Below, piece by piece: positions 59,820-64,000 of a stretch of DNA of 64,000 bases. Each line of letters begins with the position of its first letter. Position 1 is the stretch's first letter. This DNA is from an uncultured Hyphomicrobium sp. Lineage in GTDB: Bacteria; Pseudomonadota; Alphaproteobacteria; Rhizobiales; Hyphomicrobiaceae. Under the pieces are notes generated by a model. The model had not been told where the DNA came from, did no database searches, and worked only from the letters and a program-made list of their open reading frames with translations. Location: assembly GCF_902826555.1 (NCBI RefSeq), contig NZ_CADEFI010000008.1, positions 33,696-97,695 on the forward strand, given 5' to 3'. A program made the translations under genes and the position numbers.

Positions 59820-61327
59820 GGACCCGGACTCCTGAAAGCAGTGTCGCGGACCACGTGTTCGCCCGTCGCGAGGTCCGTGACCACGAATTTGAGCGGTGTC
59901 GAGGCACCGCCGAGATGACCCTTTGCGCCCGCGGGCACGGTGACGTAGACCTTGAGAGCACGCACGACATCGGCATCCACGGCGATCTCCGCGTCGCCGC
60001 GCGCGAGCCCGACGATCGAGGTTTCCGTTTCCGCGATGCCCTCGACGCCAACGCGGAAGCGCAGCGGCTCGTGCGCTTTGTTGAGAATCTTGATCGTATA
60101 TCCATTCCGGATTCCGCCGTCGGAAAGCTTGACGAACAGCGGGTTCCTGTCCTCGATGACGCTGATCTCGACCGGCGAGCGCGTCACCCATGCCCAGCCC
60201 ATGATGCCGAGCACGAGGGTGATCAGAACGGAATAGAGCACCGTACGCGGCCGCACGACGCGCACCGGCCTGCGGTCGGCCTCCGCTACCGCGTCCATGT
60301 TGCGGAAAGTCTCGTAGGCGATCAGCCCCTGAGGACGCCCGACCTTGTCCATGATGTCGTCGCAGGCATCGATGCAGAGCGCACACTGGATGCACTCGAG
60401 CTGCGCCCCGTCGCGGATATCGATCCCCATCGGACAAACGGCGACACACGCCTTGCAATCGACGCAGTCGCCTCGGTTGAGCCAGGGCTGCCCCTTCTTG
60501 TGCGGGCCGCGCGGCTCGCCACGGAAGCCGCGGTAGGAGACGAGCAGCGACTCGGAATCGAACATGGCGGCCTGGATGCGCGGCCATGGGCACATGTAGA
60601 TGCAGACCTGCTCGCGCGCGATGCCGCCGAGCAGATAGGTCGTGAACGCGAAGATACCCATGAAGACATAGGCGACGAGCGGAGCATCGCCCTGCACCAG
60701 CTCGGCAGCCAACGTCGGCGCGTCGCGGAAATAGAACACAAGCACGCCACCGGTCGCGATGCCGATCAGGAGCCACGTCACATGCGTCGCTGTCTTCTTC
60801 CAGATCTTCTCAAAGGTCCACGCCGATTGATCGAGACGCATGCGCGCGTTGCGATCGCCCTGCCAGAACCGCTCGACGGCGATCATGAGATCGGTCCACA
60901 CCGTCTGCGGACAGGCATACCCGCACCACATGCGCCCGGCGATCGACGTGACGAGAAACAGCCCCAGCGCCGACACGATCAGGATGCCGGTGATGAAGTA
61001 GAGTTCCTGCGGCCAGATTTCTATCGGCCCGAAGTAGAGGCGCTGATGCTCGAAATCGAGCAGGAATGCCTGATCCGGACGCCCCTCGCCGCGATCCCAG
61101 CGGATCCACGGCAGGAGGTAGTAGATGCCGAGCGTCACCACCATCACCGCCCATTTGATGGAGCGGAAACGGCCCTTCGCGCGCTTCGGATAGATGGTTT
61201 GCCGCGACGCGTAGAGACTGCGCGCGCCCTTGGAGGACACAGCCTCGACGTCGATCCGCGCCACACCCGGCGCGGCCTCCGCGGCCTCGGTGTGAATGAA
61301 CTTCGAGATGGGCTCCATCTGGGTCAC
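59816..61327 (-). CDS. ccoG: cbb3 oxidase accessory ferredoxin-like protein CcoG/FixG
   Basis: Encodes 503 residues from the GTG at 61327 (GGAGG upstream). It has five or six membrane segments, including GRMWCGYACPQTVWTDLM and CIYMCPWPRIQAAMFD, two 4Fe-4S sites (CVDCKACVAVCPMG and CIQCALCIDACDD) and a C-terminal Ig-like domain. CcoG reduces Cu(II) for oxidase assembly in studied bacteria. It follows ccoP after 19 bases. Confidence 0.95.
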   Translation of the reverse strand: MTQMEPISKFIHTEAAEAAPGVARIDVEAVSSKGARSLYASRQTIYPKRAKGRFRSIKWAVMVVTLGIYYLLPWIRWDRGEGRPDQAFLLDFEHQRLYFGPIEIWPQELYFITGILIVSALGLFLVTSIAGRMWCGYACPQTVWTDLMIAVERFWQGDRNARMRLDQSAWTFEKIWKKTATHVTWLLIGIATGGVLVFYFRDAPTLAAELVQGDAPLVAYVFMGIFAFTTYLLGGIAREQVCIYMCPWPRIQAAMFDSESLLVSYRGFRGEPRGPHKKGQPWLNRGDCVDCKACVAVCPMGIDIRDGAQLECIQCALCIDACDDIMDKVGRPQGLIAYETFRNMDAVAEADRRPVRVVRPRTVLYSVLITLVLGIMGWAWVTRSPVEISVIEDRNPLFVKLSDGGIRNGYTIKILNKAHEPLRFRVGVEGIAETETSIVGLARGDAEIAVDADVVRALKVYVTVPAGAKGHLGGASTPLKFVVTDLATGEHVVRDTAFRSPGP

Positions 61328-61346
61328 GGCCGCCTCCGACGGCTAG

Positions 61347-62219
61347 CTACTTTCCGCCACCCAACGCGTGCACATAGATGGCGAGCATCTTGATCGTCGC
61401 GGGATCGAGCTTGCCCTCCCAGGCCGGCATCACACCCGAGCGGCCGCCCCGGATCGTTTCCTCGACCTCAGACTTGCTGCCGCCATAGAGCCAGATCCCG
61501 TCCGTGAGGTTCGGCGCCCCCATCTCCACCATGCCCTTCCCCTCGGCGCCGTGGCAGGCAACGCACTGTTCGCCAAACACCGCTTTTCCACGCTCGATAG
61601 CGGCAGCATCGCCCTGCGCGCCCGAGAGCGAGAGGACAAACGAGGCCACGTCGACGATCTGCGCACTGGTCAGCACCTGGTCGATTCCGAAGCGCGGCAT
61701 GTCGCCGACATGCGCCTCCGCATGCCCCGAGCGCACACCATGCTGGATGGTCTTCTCGATGCCGTCGATCGTGCCGCCCCACAGCCAGTCGTCGTCGTTG
61801 AGATTGGGATAGCCCTTGAAGCCCTGTGCGCCGCGGCCATGGCAAGGTGCGCAGTTGTTGGCAAACTGGGTCGCACCGCCCCTGAGGACGAACTCCATCA
61901 GATCGGCGTTCTTTTCGATTTCGGCCGGCGGGCTGGTGGCGATGGCCTGCACGAAGCGCGCCTGGCTATCCTTCGCCGCGGCGACGTCTCTCGTCACCTC
62001 GCTACGCTGGCTGTACCCCAGCATGCCGCGCGTATAGCCGTCGACGAGCGGCCAGGCCGGATAGGCGACCCAGTATCCGATCGACCAGACGATGGTGACG
62101 TAGAGCACGTAGAGCCACCACTTCGGCAGCGGCTTGTTCAGCTCCTTGAGGTCGCCGTCCCAGACGTGCCCGGTCGTCTCGACGCCGGTGACCGCATCGA
62201 GCTCCTTATGTCCGGCCAT
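61347..62219 (-). CDS. ccoP: cbb3 oxidase subunit CcoP, diheme cytochrome c
   Basis: Encodes 290 residues from the ATG at 62219. One membrane anchor (WWLYVLYVTIVWSIGYWVAY) is followed by two cytochrome c domains with CAPCH and CVACH, each with a downstream Met candidate (GDMPRFG, GVMPAWEG). It passes electrons to CcoO. Its start lies inside the ccoQ gene (14-base overlap). Confidence 0.95.
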   Translation of the reverse strand: MAGHKELDAVTGVETTGHVWDGDLKELNKPLPKWWLYVLYVTIVWSIGYWVAYPAWPLVDGYTRGMLGYSQRSEVTRDVAAAKDSQARFVQAIATSPPAEIEKNADLMEFVLRGGATQFANNCAPCHGRGAQGFKGYPNLNDDDWLWGGTIDGIEKTIQHGVRSGHAEAHVGDMPRFGIDQVLTSAQIVDVASFVLSLSGAQGDAAAIERGKAVFGEQCVACHGAEGKGMVEMGAPNLTDGIWLYGGSKSEVEETIRGGRSGVMPAWEGKLDPATIKMLAIYVHALGGGK

Positions 62220-62394
62220 TGTGCTTGCCTCCCTCATCTTCATCTTCGTCGTGCACGAGGGGAAGCCGCGCCGCGGCGTCGAACCGTGCCTTGTTTCCCG
62301 GGCGAAGCGCATAAACGAGCACGCCCGCCATCACCGTTCCGAAGATGGTCATCGCCACGATCTGCGCACATCCGGCAATTGCTTCGTACGTCAT
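62206..62394 (-). CDS. ccoQ: cbb3 oxidase subunit CcoQ
   Basis: Encodes 62 residues with a single membrane segment (AMTIFGTVMAGVLVYALRPG) and an acidic His-containing tail. Position between ccoO and ccoP and size identify CcoQ, which stabilises the complex. GAGGGA precedes the ATG; the stop overlaps the ccoP start. Confidence 0.9.
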   Translation of the reverse strand: MTYEAIAGCAQIVAMTIFGTVMAGVLVYALRPGNKARFDAAARLPLVHDEDEDEGGKHNGRT

Positions 62395-62404
62395 CGTTTG
62401 TCCC

Positions 62405-63139
62405 TCACCGCAGGTTGGGGCCGGCCGCATCGAAGGTCGTGAAGTCGACCAGCGTGCCGAGCATCTGCAGATAAGCAATCAGCGCGTCCATCTCCGTCAC
62501 CGGACCTTCCGGATTGCCGTCGAACTTGCGCACCTGAGCTTTCGGATAGCGTTCGAGTACGGCCTTCCCGGCCTTCGAGTCGGGACTGACCTGCCCCGCG
62601 AAGTCCGCGCTCGCGTTGGCAATCATATCGTCGGTGTAGGGCACGCCCGCGAGCTTGAGCGCGCTCATGTCTGCAGCGATGTTGCCCGCATCGATCTTGC
62701 GCGCGGCAAGGAACGGATAGCCTGGCATCACCGAGCCCGGCACCACCTCGCGCGGAGCCTTCATATGGTCTACGTGCCAGGCGTCCGAGTACTTGCCGCC
62801 GACACGAGCCAGATCCGGCCCCGTGCGCTTTGAGCCCCATTGAAACGGATGGTCGTACATGCTCTCAGCCGCGAGGCTGTAGTGCCCGTAGCGCTCCACC
62901 TCGTCGCGCAGGGACCGGATCATCTGGCTGTGGCAGTTGTAGCAACCCTCGCGGATGTAGATGTTGCGTCCCGCGAGCTCCAAAGGCGCATAGGGGCGCA
63001 TCCCCTGCACTTTCTCGATGGTCGATCCGAGGAAGAAGAGCGGCGCAATCTCCACCAGGCCGCCGACCGAAACGACGATCAGGATGCCGATCAGGAGCAC
63101 CAGCGAGTTCTTCTCGAAGAACGCGTGCGATAGTTTCAT
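62405..63139 (-). CDS. ccoO: cbb3 oxidase subunit CcoO, monoheme cytochrome c
   Basis: Encodes 244 residues from the ATG at 63139 (GGAG upstream). An N-terminal anchor ([20 protein letters not shown]) precedes the heme site in [13 protein letters not shown], with [20 protein letters not shown] and the Met region of [13 protein letters not shown]. It follows ccoN after 13 bases. Confidence 0.96.
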   Translation of the reverse strand: MKLSHAFFEKNSLVLLIGILIVVSVGGLVEIAPLFFLGSTIEKVQGMRPYAPLELAGRNIYIREGCYNCHSQMIRSLRDEVERYGHYSLAAESMYDHPFQWGSKRTGPDLARVGGKYSDAWHVDHMKAPREVVPGSVMPGYPFLAARKIDAGNIAADMSALKLAGVPYTDDMIANASADFAGQVSPDSKAGKAVLERYPKAQVRKFDGNPEGPVTEMDALIAYLQMLGTLVDFTTFDAAGPNLR

Positions 63140-63152
63140 TTTACGTTCTCCG

Positions 63153-64000
63153 TCACTCAGCGGGAGTAGCGATGACGCCGGGGCGTAGCTCGGGCGCGGC
63201 CGCGACACGCGGCTGGGATTTGAGGTCGACCGGCTGGTCACCGCGCACGGTTTTCCAGACGTTCCAGGCCATCAGCAGCGAGCCGATCACGAACAGAAGG
63301 CCGCCCGTCGCCCGGATCACGTAGGGCCAGTGCATCGCCTCGACCGTCTCGACGAACGAGTAGGTGAGGAAGCCGAGGTGATCGTAGGCGCGCCACATGA
63401 GGCCCTGCATGATGCCCGACACCCACATCGACGAGATGTAGAGCACGATGCCGATGGTCGCGATCCAGAAGTGCCACTCGACGAGACGCAGAGAATAGAG
63501 CCCCTCGCGCTTCCAGAGCCACGGCACCAGGCAGTAGATGGCGCCGAACGACACCATGCCGACCCAGCCCAGCGCACCGGAATGCACATGCCCGATGGTC
63601 CAGTCCGTATAGTGGGAGAGCGAGTTGACGGCCTTGATCGACATCAGCGGCCCTTCGAAGGTCGACATGCCGTAGAAGGCCACCGACACCACGAGAAGAC
63701 GCACCACCGGATCCGTCCTGAGCCGGTCCCAAGCGCCTGAAAGCGTCATCAGGCCGTTGATCATGCCGCCCCACGACGGCATCCACAGCATGATCGAGAA
63801 CGTCATGCCGAGCGTCTGCGCCCAGTCCGGCAGCGCCGTGTAATGGAGATGATGCGGTCCGGCCCAGATGTAGAGGAAGATCAGGCTCCAGAAATGGATG
63901 ATCGAGAGCCGATACGAATAGACGGGGCGCTCCACCCGCTTCGGGATGAAGTAGTACATGATGCCGAGGAAGCCGGCCGTAAGGAAGAAGCCGACCGCGT
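63153..64000 (-). CDS. ccoN: cbb3 oxidase catalytic subunit CcoN, C-terminal part
   Basis: The C-terminal 282 residues or so; the reading frame stays open to the window edge, so the N-terminus lies outside. Visible are the CuB His pair in [14 protein letters not shown], the heme-binding region [20 protein letters not shown] and the last membrane segments. This is the oxygen-reducing, proton-pumping subunit of the high-affinity oxidase. Its promoter, where FixK/FNR control would be expected, is not in the window. Confidence 0.96.
   Translation of the reverse strand, partial: AVGFFLTAGFLGIMYYFIPKRVERPVYSYRLSIIHFWSLIFLYIWAGPHHLHYTALPDWAQTLGMTFSIMLWMPSWGGMINGLMTLSGAWDRLRTDPVVRLLVVSVAFYGMSTFEGPLMSIKAVNSLSHYTDWTIGHVHSGALGWVGMVSFGAIYCLVPWLWKREGLYSLRLVEWHFWIATIGIVLYISSMWVSGIMQGLMWRAYDHLGFLTYSFVETVEAMHWPYVIRATGGLLFVIGSLLMAWNVWKTVRGDQPVDLKSQPRVAAAPELRPGVIATPAE

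Noticed and set aside
59855-61393. Long plus-strand ORF opposite ccoG
   Set aside because: It is an antisense shadow; ccoG has intact iron-sulfur motifs on the other strand.
1-64000. CRISPR arrays, insertion sequences, integrase or att sites, rRNA and tRNA genes
   Set aside because: I looked for regular repeats, transposase-like proteins and conserved RNA motifs and found none.

Overview
This is a 64 kb chromosomal window of a high-GC Gram-negative bacterium. It contains a complete PhyR-NepR-EcfG general stress module, a cbb3 oxidase operon, HWE-kinase signalling and DUF930/SafE-type genes. That combination points to an alphaproteobacterium of the Hyphomicrobiales (Rhizobiales); the genus cannot be fixed from the window. 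I saw no rRNA, tRNA, CRISPR array, insertion sequence or prophage.

Layout. 0-4.1 kb: general stress response genes, all on the minus strand (nepR, ecfG, phyR, a single-domain response regulator, an HWE kinase), with three perfect GGAAC-N17-CGTT promoters. One of these fires the other way, towards a strong hairpin, and may make a stress-controlled small RNA. 4.3-9.1 kb: ethanolamine ammonia-lyase (eutBC), a degenerate receiver-GGDEF protein and an ethanolamine permease. 9.2-10.5 kb: orphan modA and modE with a candidate Mo-box. 10.6-17.1 kb: an APH-fold kinase, an SDR, an AGXT2L-type PLP enzyme (probable amino-alcohol-phosphate phospho-lyase), an aldehyde dehydrogenase and an APH-P-loop kinase fusion. 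This could be a B12-independent route from ethanolamine or a related amino alcohol to an acid. 17.1-24.2 kb: soluble globin-coupled chemoreceptor, RND efflux pump and its TetR regulator. 24.2-27.9 kb: DUF930 protein, a second NepR-like protein, a BT1-type transporter and a secreted SH3 protein.

28.1-32.4 kb: two overlapping dynamin-like GTPases and a membrane-anchored Sel1-type protein. 32.7-34.2 kb: ammonium transporter behind a sigma-54-type promoter, which fits a cell that releases ammonia from amino alcohols. 34.4-45.9 kb: exported hydrolases in divergent groups (DUF900 alpha/beta hydrolase, trypsin-like protease, an M23-GH19 peptidoglycan hydrolase, small exported proteins, and an exported WD40-caspase with an EcfG-like promoter). 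46.0-46.8 kb: an isolated pqqC.

46.9-64 kb: a low-oxygen respiration region. It has a FixK/FNR-type regulator, two Crp/FNR-type palindromes, a hemerythrin-like protein, DUF805 and SafE membrane proteins, two small cytochromes c, a PAS hybrid kinase and an OmpR-type regulator with 10-bp-spaced repeats. After a Pat-type acyl-CoA synthetase/acetyltransferase comes the operon ccoNOQPGHIS, with ccoN cut by the window end. The two most novel-looking elements are the EcfG-driven candidate small RNA at about 3961-4130 and the stress-promoter-linked exported caspase locus. The second NepR, the two parallel amino-alcohol routes and the dynamin pair are close behind.
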